This document shows, piece by piece, positions 8,270-17,956 of a stretch of DNA of 47,577 nucleotides. Within the stretch, counting starts at the first letter, position 1, and every line of letters starts with the position of its first letter. Source of the stretch: Thecamonas trahens ATCC 50062 (taxonomy: Eukaryota > Apusozoa > Apusomonadida > Apusomonadidae); contig NW_013657640.1 in the NCBI RefSeq assembly GCF_000142905.1, forward strand, positions 9,564 to 57,140, written 5' to 3'. The position numbers and the translations under genes were made by a program. The notes beneath the pieces were generated by a model, which was not told the DNA's origin, searched no databases, and was given only the letters and a program-made list of their open reading frames with translations.

Positions 8270-10078
8270 TCACTCCCGGTCAGGCCGAACCACGACAAAC
8301 GCCGCAAAGCCGCCGTATGCTGCAAGCAGCACCGCGCCGCCGACCCAGTGCAGCCGCCACCGCGCCGCTGCCAACACCGCCACCACCAGAGCGAGCGACG
8401 CAAAGAAAAAGAGCGCAAAAACCCGCATGTCGCTCGTGTTGACCACAACCGGATCGCCCATCAAAGCCGAGAGGAACCATGGAAGAGCGAGCGCGACAAG
8501 GATGTCAAACACGTTCGAGCCCATCGCGTTGGAGACACACATCGTGCCATGGCCCTGTCGCGCCACAAAGACCGACGACAGCGCGTCCGGCATCGACGTC
8601 CCGATAGCCAGAGCAGTGAGGCCCAACGTCTCCTGTGAGATGTGTAACATGCATCCAATGCGCGCTGCAAAGGCAGAGACGCCGTATATCATGAGCGCAA
8701 GCCAGGCAAACGAACAGAGGAAGGTGAGGACAACCAGGTTGCCTCGCGGCGGAGGGATGGTGTATCGGAAGAGGTGCTCCAGCGGAGTCCACACAACCGC
8801 GGTGAGCGCGCCCTCGCACCGCCGCCGAGCCACCCGCAGCTGTTCAGACTCACGCGTCCGCGAGTAGCCGCCCAAGTCCGGCGACGTCGACTCGTTGCTC
8901 GACTCGGAATCGGCATAGACTGCCAGGTTCGAGAGCCGCGGAGGTCGCCCGGCCTCGGCCACATCGTCGCTGAGGCCGAGCTCACCATCAAAATCCTCGC
9001 CAAAGTACAGCACATCGAGCGAAGGCTCCTCCAGCCGGCCAACAGGCGCAGAACGCAGCGGGGGAGGCGGGGTCGAGGCTCGGGCGGCGGCGGCAAAGAC
9101 CGAGCCGAACCGAGCGACCGGATCAATCTCGCCGTTGTTGCTGCCGCTGCTCTCGTCGGCTTCTTCCTCCTGCTGCTCCTGCTCGTCGCACTCGCCGTCG
9201 CCGTCAACATTGTCGGTCCACAGCGCATCCAGAGATGGCGGCAAGAGCGGAAACGCGCGGGCCTCGTCGATGGCGTCGTCTGTGAGCAGCCCGTCGCCAC
9301 CCCACGAGTCAAGCCGCGGCCGAAGCGCTGGACCGTCTGACCACATCTCGTTCTCCTCCTCATCTGCGAGTGAAAGCAGCCGCGCACGCTCGGCGCGACG
9401 CCCGTCGCCATCAGTCGCCGCCATGGCAGCAGCAGCAAGTGAACCCGGCGCCGGGCTCTGGTGTGCGTACGGCTCAAGCCAGGCGCACGCGGTCGGGGCC
9501 AGAGCCAGGGTCAGACTGGCGATGGAAGCCGAGGCAAGGAGGCACGTGAGGTAAATGGCGTAGAGGACAAGGCCGATAGCGGCCTCCCACCACGAGATGG
9601 CGGCATCCGAGAAGATGGCCATGAGATAGCCAAAGGCGAGCACGTTGACCACCATGTCTCGCAGCAGAACCTTTGGCGAGAGAGCCAAAGCCGATCCCGC
9701 AGCCACAGCAGAAGCACCGATGATGACCAGGAGGTTGAAGACGGCTGAACCGACAATGGTACCAATGCCCATAGCATCCGTGGGATAAGTGAGCGCCGCC
9801 AAAGCCATCAGTAGCTCTGGCATGGATGTGCCTGCAGCCATGATGGTAGCACCAAGTACGTTATCAGCGAGACCAGTCCTTGCACCCACAGCTTCCAAAG
9901 CTTGATAAAACCGTCCTTCACACACCACAGCCACCCCAAGCATCAAGTACCCCACCCCTGCCATGTAGCCCAGCATGACCCAAGCCGAGCCGTCGTCTCC
10001 CACGCACCCACCACCGCCATGCCCACCACCATGACCCGCACTACTTGTGCTGCCATCACTCGCCCACGTCGTGAACAT
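8270..10078 (-). CDS. K+-dependent Na+/Ca2+ exchanger (SLC24/NCKX family)
   Basis: A 602-residue membrane antiporter expected to expel Ca2+ using Na+ and K+ gradients. The first helix cluster carries the alpha-1 repeat at about residues 75-125 (AAGTSMPELLMAL then GIGTIVGSAVFNLLVIIG). A cytosolic loop of roughly 260 residues follows, rich in Asp/Glu/Ser. The second cluster has the alpha-2 repeat at about 487-536 (ALAIGTSMPDALSSV, VARQGHGTM, AMGSNVFDILVALALPW). The Glu of SMPEL and Asp of SMPDA are the expected ion ligands. The Asp of SNVFDIL matches the residue linked to K+ dependence in animal NCKX2, whereas NCX proteins differ there. The extreme N terminus is His/Gly-rich, without a clear cleavable signal. 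Single exon, ATG at 10078. Confidence 0.93.
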   Translation of the reverse strand: MFTTWASDGSTSSAGHGGGHGGGGCVGDDGSAWVMLGYMAGVGYLMLGVAVVCEGRFYQALEAVGARTGLADNVLGATIMAAGTSMPELLMALAALTYPTDAMGIGTIVGSAVFNLLVIIGASAVAAGSALALSPKVLLRDMVVNVLAFGYLMAIFSDAAISWWEAAIGLVLYAIYLTCLLASASIASLTLALAPTACAWLEPYAHQSPAPGSLAAAAMAATDGDGRRAERARLLSLADEEENEMWSDGPALRPRLDSWGGDGLLTDDAIDEARAFPLLPPSLDALWTDNVDGDGECDEQEQQEEEADESSGSNNGEIDPVARFGSVFAAAARASTPPPPLRSAPVGRLEEPSLDVLYFGEDFDGELGLSDDVAEAGRPPRLSNLAVYADSESSNESTSPDLGGYSRTRESEQLRVARRRCEGALTAVVWTPLEHLFRYTIPPPRGNLVVLTFLCSFAWLALMIYGVSAFAARIGCMLHISQETLGLTALAIGTSMPDALSSVFVARQGHGTMCVSNAMGSNVFDILVALALPWFLSALMGDPVVVNTSDMRVFALFFFASLALVVAVLAAARWRLHWVGGAVLLAAYGGFAAFVVVRPDRE

Positions 10079-10742
10079 GACCCAAGAGGACCACGTCGAA
10101 CAAAAGGCTGGAGTTGTGTGGCTTGGGTCTCGTCGTCGTCAGCATGGCTGGTCGCCGTCTGTGGTACGTGTAGGTGACAAGGTCGGCTTGGGGCTGACAT
10201 GCCCGTGCGCACAGCACGACGAATCGGCTTGGGCACGAGATCGTGACACGTTTCGAGATCGATGACGTGGGGAAGGCCAAAGGCCAAGATGGCGCTGGGG
10301 TGTTGCGATGAGAGGCAGGGGGGATTGGGATGGCGGGTAGGGGGGGGGGGGGGGGGGGGTTGAGCTCGTCGGTCGGACAGGTTCATCGGTGGTAGTGGGC
10401 ACGAGTTGTTGACGGGTGGGCGTCCTGGTAGGGGGGGGGGGGGCAGTAAAGGACATGGTACCGATTGATTTTACCTTTCTTGGGTGCTTTGCCATCGGTC
10501 CCTGCCATCGCAGCGGGTGTTTGCCATCCATCGCCACAGATGGTCGCTGGAGAAAGACATAGCTGGCACGCCCGTCAACCGTTGGGCGACCACGTCAAGC
10601 CGGATAAAGAGCCTTCGCTTGGGTCGGGCACTTGAGCCACTTCTCCCAGGCGTTGCTCTCGTGTAGCAACTGCACTCTCCCCTTTCCACCTCAACTGGTG
10701 CTGGCTGTGGTGACCTCTACCTTGCTAGCAAGAGCTTGTAGT
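10079..10742. promoter_or_regulatory. Intergenic region with two G homopolymers
   Basis: Upstream of the exchanger (-). It has G runs at 10340-10359 and 10431-10443, which are C runs on the exchanger sense strand. Several open frames cross it on both strands but none shows homology or the strong G/C third-position pattern of neighbouring genes. I see no gene here. Confidence 0.45.
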
Positions 10743-11283
10743 GGCGGACCAAGTGCAGCGGCAACCACTCGGCGCCGAGTGGAGATTCGTCGTCCCGGCA
10801 CCAGCACCGGCATCGGCATTGGCATCAGCATTGCCTGTATGTCGAGTTCATCATCGCTCGCAAGGCTGCGGCAGAGTAAGTGGTTGGAATCAGTGACGGG
10901 TAGGCGGAAAGAGGGAGGGAAGACGACTCACGGCGATGGCGACGTCGGATACGCAGAGTCGCCGGGCAAGACACCGACATGGCGTGATCTGGTGCGGACT
11001 GGGGCGGACCAAGTGCAGCTGCAGCACTCGGCGCCGAGTGGAGATTCGTCGTCCCGGCACCAGCACCGGCATCGGCATTGGCATCAGCATTGCCTGTATG
11101 TCGAGTTCAACATCGCTCGCAAGGCTGCGGCAGAGTAAGTGGTTGGAATCAGTGACGGAGTGGTTGGAATCAGTGACGGGTAGGCGGAAAGAGGGAGGGA
11201 AGACGACTCACAGCGATGGTGGCGTCGGATACGCAGAGTCGCCGGGCAAGACACCGACATGGCGTGATCTGGTGCGGACTGGG
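10743..11283. repeat. Tandem duplication, two units of about 260 and 280 bp
   Basis: Unit 1 begins at 10743 and unit 2 at 11003; both begin GGCGGACCAAGTGCAGC and end near GTGATCTGGTGCGGACTGGG. They are nearly identical. Differences include one indel near the start of the unit and an extra in-phase 21-bp duplication (GTGGTTGGAATCAGTGACGG plus one base) at about 11140-11180 in unit 2 only. Each unit contains an ATG (10839 and 11099) followed 37 bp later by GTAAGT, so each could hold a copy of a first exon and its donor site. Confidence 0.9.
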
Positions 11284-12246
11284 CGCAGTGGAGGCCACGT
11301 GGTCATCGAGAAGCTATCGCCAGCGTTTGCATCGGTGTACGGAGCGGCGAGTGTGCCGAGTGATGGCAGCGGGAGCGAGAGGCGCCCCGCAATCGACCCG
11401 TATGCGGTCGAGCCGCAGGCAATGCGGAACGCGCGCGGTGGCGATAGGCGGCGCAAGAAAAAGCGGCGGAAGCGCAAGCACAAGTCGCGGCCACAACAAC
11501 GTGACGGCGGAAGCCAGTCGGCGACAAGTGGCGGTGAGTGGGGTGACGCCCACGGCGTGGCTCACGGTCTCGCCCAGGTTCCACTAGACTCGCTCATCGA
11601 TCTGCAGAAGCACTTGGTCGCGCAGTCGCGCCGGCTTGCGTCGCAGGAAGAGGAGCTCCGCGCCGTGCGGCGCAAGCTCGCCGATGTCGGATCTGGCGAA
11701 GCTCGTGCGCCTGAGCGTCCGCACGATGCTGGTCGTGGGGCTGTCGGCAGCGCGGACACAGCCCAGGGCGACCTTGGTGTCGTCAAGGTTGTCCATCCGC
11801 TGGAAAACGAGGCCGTGGCGCTGTCGGACTCGCTGTTGAGTCTACGGCCGCCGTTCACGCCGGGCGGGAAGCCCAACTCGCCGCGGCGCGTGCGCCCGGG
11901 CACGACGGTCCACATTCCACCGCCGTCACCGACTCGGCCTGTCGAAAGCCTGGCCTGCTCCGGCGCCGGCCAGCCCGGTCCTGTGTCGCAGGTCCCGCGC
12001 ATTGCCGTCCGACTCGACGCCGTGGACGATGCCGGTGAGCTCGAGGCAGGCTCGCTCGACGCGCTCGTGGCGTCGCTTCAGAATCAGCAGCGGGCGTACG
12101 ACGCGTCGCGCAAGTCTGGTCGGTCACAATACCTGCCGCTTGTGCGGCAGCTCGAGACGAGCAGAGGCGGCAGCAGCGCAGGCATGGGCCCCGGCCTGCC
12201 GGGCGTCCCGCGAGTTCGAGTCTCGCTCCGCGAGCTTGAGCAATGA
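10936..12246 (+). CDS. Unknown basic coiled-coil protein; 5' end unresolved
   Basis: The open frame 10936-12246 is convincingly coding only from about 11300 onward. Recognisable parts are a Lys/Arg run (RRRKKKRRKRKHKSRPQQ, about residues 170-190), a predicted helix/coiled coil (LIDLQKHLVAQSRRLASQEE and onward, about 225-250), a low-complexity linker with Pro/Ser clusters, and a C-terminal segment SLDALVASLQNQQRAYDASR. I recognise no family. The basic run suggests nuclear or nucleic-acid contact, as an inference. The first 115 residues come from the tandem duplication and are probably not translated as shown. An alternative first exon is ATG at 11099 (or 10839), MSSSTSLARLRQ, with donor GTAAGT and an acceptor such as CCAG near 11320, which keeps frame. 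The stop lies 14 bp from the ARFRP1 stop. Confidence 0.6.
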   Translation: MATSDTQSRRARHRHGVIWCGLGRTKCSCSTRRRVEIRRPGTSTGIGIGISIACMSSSTSLARLRQSKWLESVTEWLESVTGRRKEGGKTTHSDGGVGYAESPGKTPTWRDLVRTGRSGGHVVIEKLSPAFASVYGAASVPSDGSGSERRPAIDPYAVEPQAMRNARGGDRRRKKKRRKRKHKSRPQQRDGGSQSATSGGEWGDAHGVAHGLAQVPLDSLIDLQKHLVAQSRRLASQEEELRAVRRKLADVGSGEARAPERPHDAGRGAVGSADTAQGDLGVVKVVHPLENEAVALSDSLLSLRPPFTPGGKPNSPRRVRPGTTVHIPPPSPTRPVESLACSGAGQPGPVSQVPRIAVRLDAVDDAGELEAGSLDALVASLQNQQRAYDASRKSGRSQYLPLVRQLETSRGGSSAGMGPGLPGVPRVRVSLRELEQ

Positions 12247-12260
12247 TGGCGGTGGCCAAG

Positions 12261-12901
12261 TTAGCGAATGATCTGCCGCGGCGAGGTCTGGAGGGCAGCA
12301 AGGAGCCAGTCAATCGCCTCCGTCACACCGGTGCCGTCCTTGGCGCAGATAGGTGCCACGTGCATGTTGTGGTCGGGCACGTCGGTGACCCCAAAGGCGT
12401 CAGCCACCACGTCGGGGTCGATGGCGTCGTCCTTATCCATCTTGTTGCACAGCAGGAGAACTGGCGCACCAGCGAGCCTCGGATCGGCAACCACTGTGTG
12501 GAACGTTGACCGGGCCTCGTCCATCCGGACCGTGTCGGAAGAGTCGATGACGAACACCACGGCGTGTGCCTCGTTAAAGTACCGATCCCACATGCCAATC
12601 AGCGACCGCTGGCCGCCCACGTCCCAGGTCACCAGGACCTCCGTCCAATTGGGATGCGCGCGACTGTGCCAAAACGTGAGTGAGTGGAGAGGGAAGTAAG
12701 AGGACAAGGAGTGAGAAGGATGCACAACGTACGGTTCAGCCCCACAGTGGGCGTGATCTTCTCTTCCGGCAGCGGATCCATGCCCAGGTACATCGACTTC
12801 ATCTGCTCCAGCAACGTCTATACACATGTCCGTTCTCACTATGAGTTGTGTCACCCCCGACACCATACACCGCCGACATCTGACGGGTTGTGCGTCCATC
12901 A

Positions 12902-12934
<33 letters not shown>

Positions 12935-13162
12935 CGTCGACCAATACGATCATTGTCGCGTCGTATCCGTCGATCAGACCGCAGCCACCACCATCACCAC
13001 GATCAGGCCACCACATCGCGCAGGCCACCACATCGCGCAGGCCACCACATCGATCAGCAGCACTACGTCCGCGCTCTATCGATCATCCCCACCAGCATGA
13101 CCTTGACCAACCAACCAACCCCGCCTGCGTCCCCTGCCCCGTCCCGGTCACCTCATATCCAG

Positions 13163-13256
<94 letters not shown>

Positions 13257-13358
13257 CACGCATACCGTCTTGCCAGCATAGTCTAGACCCACAATAAGGG
13301 TAAACAGCTCGGTCTTGGTGAACAGATACTTCCACAGGCCGGAGAGGAGGGAGAACAT
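12261..13358 (-). CDS. ARFRP1: ARF-related GTPase ARFRP1 (Arl3p-type), three exons, one-base break in exon 3
   Basis: A trans-Golgi small GTPase that recruits ARL1 and golgins. Exon 1 (13266-13358) encodes MFSLLSGLWKYLF and the P loop GLDYAGKT, ending at GTATGC. Exon 2 (12733-12817) encodes TLLEQMK and switch I TPTVGLN, ending at GTACGT. Exon 3 (12261-12663) encodes switch II WDVGGQ, NKMD and CAKDG. The start MFSLLSG lacks Gly2, as in ARFRP1, which is N-acetylated rather than myristoylated. Joining exons 2 and 3 gives NLARIPIGR in one frame, but VLVTWDVGGQ lies one frame back; a missing base near 12640 restores the family spacing and gives 193 residues. An alternative donor six bases on (ACGTTG) avoids the break but puts poorer residues before switch II. 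Intron 1 contains a large CA repeat. Confidence 0.9.
12905..12934. repeat. (GCA)n trinucleotide repeat in ARFRP1 intron 1
   Basis: About nine GCA units inside the first ARFRP1 intron. Just downstream (12995-13060) a 15-bp phrase CAGGCCACCACATCG is repeated about three times. Confidence 0.85.
13163..13253. repeat. (CA)n microsatellite, about 45 units
   Basis: Long, almost pure CA run immediately inside ARFRP1 intron 1. On the sense strand it is TG and starts about a dozen bases after the donor GTATGC. Confidence 0.97.
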
Positions 13359-13837
13359 GGCTTCCAGCCGAGTCGAGTGCCTTCCCGCCTTGTCGCCCAA
13401 CCCGGCCCTGTTGTTGCTGCTGTCCGCCCCGCGCTCCGCTACCTACCACACCAGCTCAGTTCAACCCCCTGTCTGTAGCAGAGTCGATCGGTGTATGACA
13501 CTGCGTCTAAACAGCATGGCCGATCAGAGGTTGTCATCAGGTGCCCGGCCTTCATCGCCACCCATCGCCACCCATCACACACATATACACACGCGCGCAC
13601 ACACACACATACACACACGGCTAAACAACCACCTGTAGTGGCCACATCTATCCCTGCCGGTCCGCGATTCAATGGAGACACATGCAGAGATACGCCTCAT
13701 CCGATTGCAGCAAAAACTTGGGCCTGGTACATGGCATCTTACATAGCAAAGACCGCCATGCACGCATCAGCAAAGACCGCCCTGTGTGCATCAGCAAGTC
13801 ACGTTGTGGATGCGCCCGACTGCAGACTGTGGCAAAG
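13359..13837. other. Intergenic, no gene seen
   Basis: 5' flank of ARFRP1 and 3' flank of the next minus-strand gene. It holds an imperfect CA/CG repeat (13578-13620) and two near-copies of GCAAAGACCGCC (about 13745 and 13772). No frame with homology. Confidence 0.4.
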
Positions 13838-14374
13838 CTACAGATCGTCGTGGATGTTCTCCGGAAGATCGATGGTGGTCTTGAGCTCGTCCGCCTCACG
13901 ACCAGCAATGGCAGCAAGCACCTCCAGGATGTGATCACTCGGCTCGAGGTCCTCCATCGAGTAGTGGAGCTCGACTTCGCAGCCTCTGCCCGAGAACTGT
14001 TCGGTAGCGAGAGCGATCTCTGTCCGGAGCTCGAGGAAGGGCAGAGCGTCTGTGGAAGGCAGTGCGACAGCGAGCAGAACAAGCGACCAGGCATCGTTCT
14101 CGACGTCTGCAGTGACCTCGTCGAGGACATGAGACATAGCTACCGGCACACTTCCGGGTGGAAACACTACATACGCGTCCTTCTCCGGTCCAGCCACTTG
14201 CTCGCGCCCGAGTGCCTCGGCCGCAGCACCTGCCGATGTCGAGATGGCAGCAAAGACGTCAGAGCACGAGGCGTCGAGGAGCGAGAGCCCCGGTGCAGAT
14301 GCTGCTGCAGTACTGATGACAAGGCAGAAGAGCGCAAGGGTACCAGCCGCATGCATCCATCGAGAGAGAGACAT
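13838..14374 (-). CDS. Small secreted or lumenal protein of unknown function
   Basis: A 178-residue protein if started at the ATG at 14374. That start gives MSLSRWMHAAGTLALF followed by CLVISTAAASA, a good cleavable signal peptide (about residues 1-27). The mature part has few Cys, alternates short hydrophobic strands with acidic helices (for example EVELHYSMEDLEPSDHILE) and ends DLPENIHDDL. The frame is open a further 24 codons upstream into CA-repeat DNA, without coding character. I recognise no family. Third codon positions are strongly G/C like the neighbours, which supports a real gene. Confidence 0.65.
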   Translation of the reverse strand: MSLSRWMHAAGTLALFCLVISTAAASAPGLSLLDASCSDVFAAISTSAGAAAEALGREQVAGPEKDAYVVFPPGSVPVAMSHVLDEVTADVENDAWSLVLLAVALPSTDALPFLELRTEIALATEQFSGRGCEVELHYSMEDLEPSDHILEVLAAIAGREADELKTTIDLPENIHDDL

Positions 14375-14726
14375 CGCCAGTCTCACGGTATCAAGATCAA
14401 GAGAGGTGATGCCGTACTCGGTGTCTGCACACACAAACACACACACGCCCGATCACACACACACACACACACACACACATAAATATATATATATACATAC
14501 ACACATGCACACACACATACATACACACACACACACATCCGCGCGCATCAATGTGCCCCCTAAGGTCCCGATCATCACATCCATGATCTCTCACCCCTCC
14601 ACCCCCGCTGCCGCCCGCTGGCGTTTGGCGCTCGCCCCCACAGATTCTACCGCTGGCGCCACCGACCGAGCCAGCCACGACCACCACACTCGGTGACCTT
14701 TGGAGGGCGGGGAGGAGGACGAGAGT
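14375..14726. promoter_or_regulatory. Divergent promoter region with CA/TA repeats
   Basis: About 350 bp between the secreted-protein gene (-) and PSF3 (+). It contains (CA)n at about 14423-14480, a short TATATATATATA run at 14483-14494 and more CA at 14500-14540. The TA run is one of few AT-rich spots in the window. Confidence 0.5.
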
Positions 14727-15393
14727 ATGGCATACTACGACATTGACGCCATTCTGCTTGATGACCAGATAGTGCCTGCCCACTTTAACACCGCCGCCAT
14801 GGACCTCGGAGTGCTAGACCCGTCGACTCCGTCACCACACGTACGTACTGCCTTGCCTTGGCCTCAACAAGATAGAGCACACCACACCGCCATCACTCAC
14901 TCATCCACGCACTTCATGGTCACTGCTGGCACAGATCGATCAAGGAACCGAGACGGACATCCCACTTTGGCTCGCACTGTCTCTGGCCAAGCGGAGCATT
15001 GTCACACTACGCTCGCCGTCGTTCTTTGGCGAGTCGTTCCAGGCCCATCTTCTCGCTGATGCCCAGGTCCTCAACATCCACGACAAATGTCCGTTCTTTT
15101 ACGAGCTCGGCGTCAAGCTAGCAAAGCTGACCGGCAACTGGGCTCTACCGGCTGTTCTCAAGAAGGCCTTCCACACTCGCTACCTCCGTATCGTCGACAC
15201 CTCGATCAACCTCGGTGCCGCAGACTACTCGGAGCACATCCGCAAGCTCACCACCGCAGAGCGCAACCTGTTCCATCTCGGCCACGCCGCGGCAGCAGAG
15301 GTTCTCCGCTACAAGACCCGTGACACAGACCGCCTGGCCGCATCGGCCGTCGTCACCCGCAAGCGTCGCCGTGCTGCGCTCGGCAAAAAGTAG
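14727..15393 (+). CDS. GINS3: GINS complex subunit PSF3 (two exons)
   Basis: Subunit of GINS, part of the CMG replicative helicase with Cdc45 and MCM2-7. Exon 1 (14727-14840, 38 codons) encodes MAYYDIDAILLDDQIVPAHF, matching the PSF3 N terminus where a YFDID-type start precedes a short beta-rich domain. It ends at a GTACGT donor. Exon 2 (14935-15393) resumes in phase 0 after GGCACAG with IDQGTETDIPLWLALSLA, the family's hallmark LPLWLA segment, then KRSIVTLRSPSFFG, CPFFYELGVKLAKL, and LTTAERNLFHLGHAA near the end. The C terminus is a short basic tail (RKRRRAALGKK). Total 190 residues, against 216 in human. Intron 94 bp. Exon 2 is also too short and out of register for simple ORF finding. The stop lies 18 bp from the MAK stop. 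Confidence 0.92.
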
Positions 15394-15411
15394 ACGCTCC
15401 CAGTTAAACCG

Positions 15412-17956
15412 TCAGTACCGCGAGAACTTGGCTCCGGCATACCGTGTGCGATGCGTTGTGCCTGATGCCCGCAACAGAGGCCCGCCGCCGCCGCCGCCTC
15501 CCTTGCCCATGCCCATTCCAGAGCTGCTGCCGCGCGGTGGGTACCCACTGCCTGTCCCGCTAGCCCCACTTGCTGCCCCAGTCCGGCCCGCCCCGATGCC
15601 GCCCAGTGCGGCGAACGGGTTGAGCGACCGCGGCCGCATTCCAGTCCGTGATGACGATGACAGCCGCGACGATGCCCGCGGCTGGCTCGCTGCCGGTCCA
15701 GCGGCAGATCCGGGCCCGGGCCCGCCTGCTCCGCTGTAACGCTGCGCGCCCGCCCGGGCCGCTGCCAGCCCAGGCAGAGGGTCCGTCGAGTACAGTGGCG
15801 TCCGCCGCCCCGGCATCGCTGCCGGTCCTGCTGTGCTCCGCTGCACGCCGTACGCGTCGCGGACCGGCCCGCGCTCGCGCCCATACCCACCACCGTATCC
15901 ACCGACTCCGCCGCCGCCGACTTGGCCCGCCCCGCCGTCGTCCGAGTCGGACGACGAGCCAAAGGCAAACTCGTACTGATTGTTGCGCGTCCGCGGCGCG
16001 GCTGCACGGACCCGTGGCGGCTGCGACGCCCGCCCCACCGTGCCACGCGGTTGCGGTTTGCTGCTCCGCGCCGACGAGCCCGGCAGCAACGACGACGACG
16101 ACGACGATGACGAGAGCAGCTCAAAGTCGTCCAGTGCCGTCTTGGCCCTTCGCGCGGCGGGCTTGGCGCCCGAAAACGCGTCGAGTGCATCCAGCTCGTC
16201 GTCCGAGATCTCCAGGTCAAACTCGCCGCCGGCCTTGCTTCTACCGCCGCCATACACCCCGCCGCCTCCGTACGCCCCTCCGCCTCCGTAAGCTCCACCG
16301 CTCCCGCCACCAGCCACACCCGTCGCTCCGCTCATGCCCTGCGACATGACGCGCGGCAGCCGCGACCGTGGAGGGTACGCCGAGTCGAGGTCGTCCGAGT
16401 CCGAGTCAGACGACAGAGCAAAGCCGCTGCGGCCGTCTCCTGTGCCACTGCTGCCTTTGCCTCCGCCCGCCCCGCCGTACGTCCCGCGCCCGATGCCGGC
16501 CAACGCAGCCTTGGCGCCCGGCGGCGATACGCTTGCCTTGGCCGGCGAACGGCCCGGCGCACGGCCTGCCCGCAGCGGGCGTAGCGGTGCAGGCGGTGCA
16601 ATGGCCAGCGAGAAGAACGGGTGCCGGAGTGCGTCCTCGGCAGAGAGCCGCTTCTTCGGGTCCCAATGCATCAGCGACTTCATCAGGTCGAGGCCTTCGT
16701 CTGATGCGTTCGAGATGAGCGACGACAGCGGCGTCTCGGCCACCTGCGGAAAGGCGTAGCCCATCTTGGCCGCCAATTTCATGCCCTCCGGCCACTCGCG
16801 TGCCGACGGCGTGCCCAGCACCGAGCAGATCCGGAACAGCTGGTCCATCTCGGTCGAGCCCGGAAAAAGCGGCCGGAGCGTGTAAAGCTCCGCCATGATG
16901 GTGCCCACCGCCCACACGTCCACTGGTGAGTTGTACGTCGTCGACCGCAGCAGCACCTCGGGCGCCCGGTACCACCGCGTCGACACATACTCGGTGTACG
17001 GCGGTCGCGACCGGATCTCTCGCGCAAGCCCAAAGTCTGCAATCTTGCACAGCTCGTCGCCCTTGACCAGAATGTTTTCCGGCTTGATGTCGCGGTGGAA
17101 GAACGCGTTGGTGTGCATGTAGTGCAAGCCCTGCAGGATCTGGAACACAAGGTTGCGCACCCGCGACTCGGACAGCAGTTTGGTCCGTGCCTTGGTCATC
17201 TGATACAAGTTGCCGTCCAGAAACTCAAAGACAAAGAACAGCTCGTCGTTCTCGCGGATCACCTCTTTGAGCTTGACAATGTTCGGATGGTTGAGCTTCT
17301 TGAGCGACTGTCCCTCCACCAGCCCGCACCACCACATACAAGTGCACCCATGCGCACAGAGTCGCAAAGCAGCAACAGCAGCAAAAGCCGCACACAACAG
17401 AAACGCCGCTGCCCATGTGAGTTGGTCCTCTCTATATATACACTCCCACCTCGTCTCGTTCGCTCTACCAGGGGGGGGGGGGGGGGGAGGGCAGGGGGAC
17501 CTTGCCACGCACTGGCGTGTTGTGAACAGCGCCAGTTGGCGATCATGATCGGGAGCAACGCACCTTGACCTCGCGAAGGGCCATGCATTCGTCCCAAGAG
17601 TAGAACTTCTGCTTCATCTTTTTGATGGCAACCTGCACATCACCATGTAGCCCATGCTCGCCGTGAGTACTCTGTCGCATTCGCTATCCTCTGCCATGCA
17701 TATTTGCCTGCAATAGCCGAGCAAGAGCCGAAGAAGGTCGTAGACGCGCGCCAAAACAACCGCCACAGCCTTTGCACACCGCTCACCAGCCGACACACAC
17801 ACACATACACACACGCACACACGCACACACATGCACTCCATATCACTCTGCCGACAACACCACACGTACCACCTCCCCACTCGACTTGTCGGTGGCCTTG
17901 AACACCGCGCCGAACGTTCCGTCGCCCAGCTTGGACGACACTGCATACTTTTGCAT
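15412..17956 (-). CDS. MAK/ICK (RCK family) ciliary protein kinase, three exons
   Basis: Ser/Thr kinase of the MAK/ICK/LF4 group, which limits cilium length and acts at ciliary tips. Exon 1 (17870-17956) encodes [20 protein letters not shown] (glycine loop). Exon 2 (17564-17632) encodes [20 protein letters not shown] with the catalytic Lys. Exon 3 (15412-17307) encodes the rest. HRDIKPEN starts at residue 123, DFG at 143, and the activation loop TEY is at 157-159, the same numbering as the TDY of human [15 protein letters not shown] and [11 protein letters not shown] follow, and the domain ends near residue 290. The remaining 390 residues form a low-complexity tail of Gly/Tyr runs, acidic Ser clusters (SDSDSDD) and a Gly/Pro-rich end, unlike animal tails. 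Donors are GTACGT and GTGCGT. The total is 683 residues. Confidence 0.94.
17471..17487. repeat. G17 homopolymer in MAK intron 2
   Basis: A pure G run on the plus strand, so C17 on the MAK sense strand, within the 256-bp second intron. Confidence 0.95.

Noticed and set aside
13577-13620. CA/CG repeat as a possible Z-DNA regulatory element
   Set aside because: Similar repeats occur throughout introns and spacers here, so there is no specific reason to assign function.
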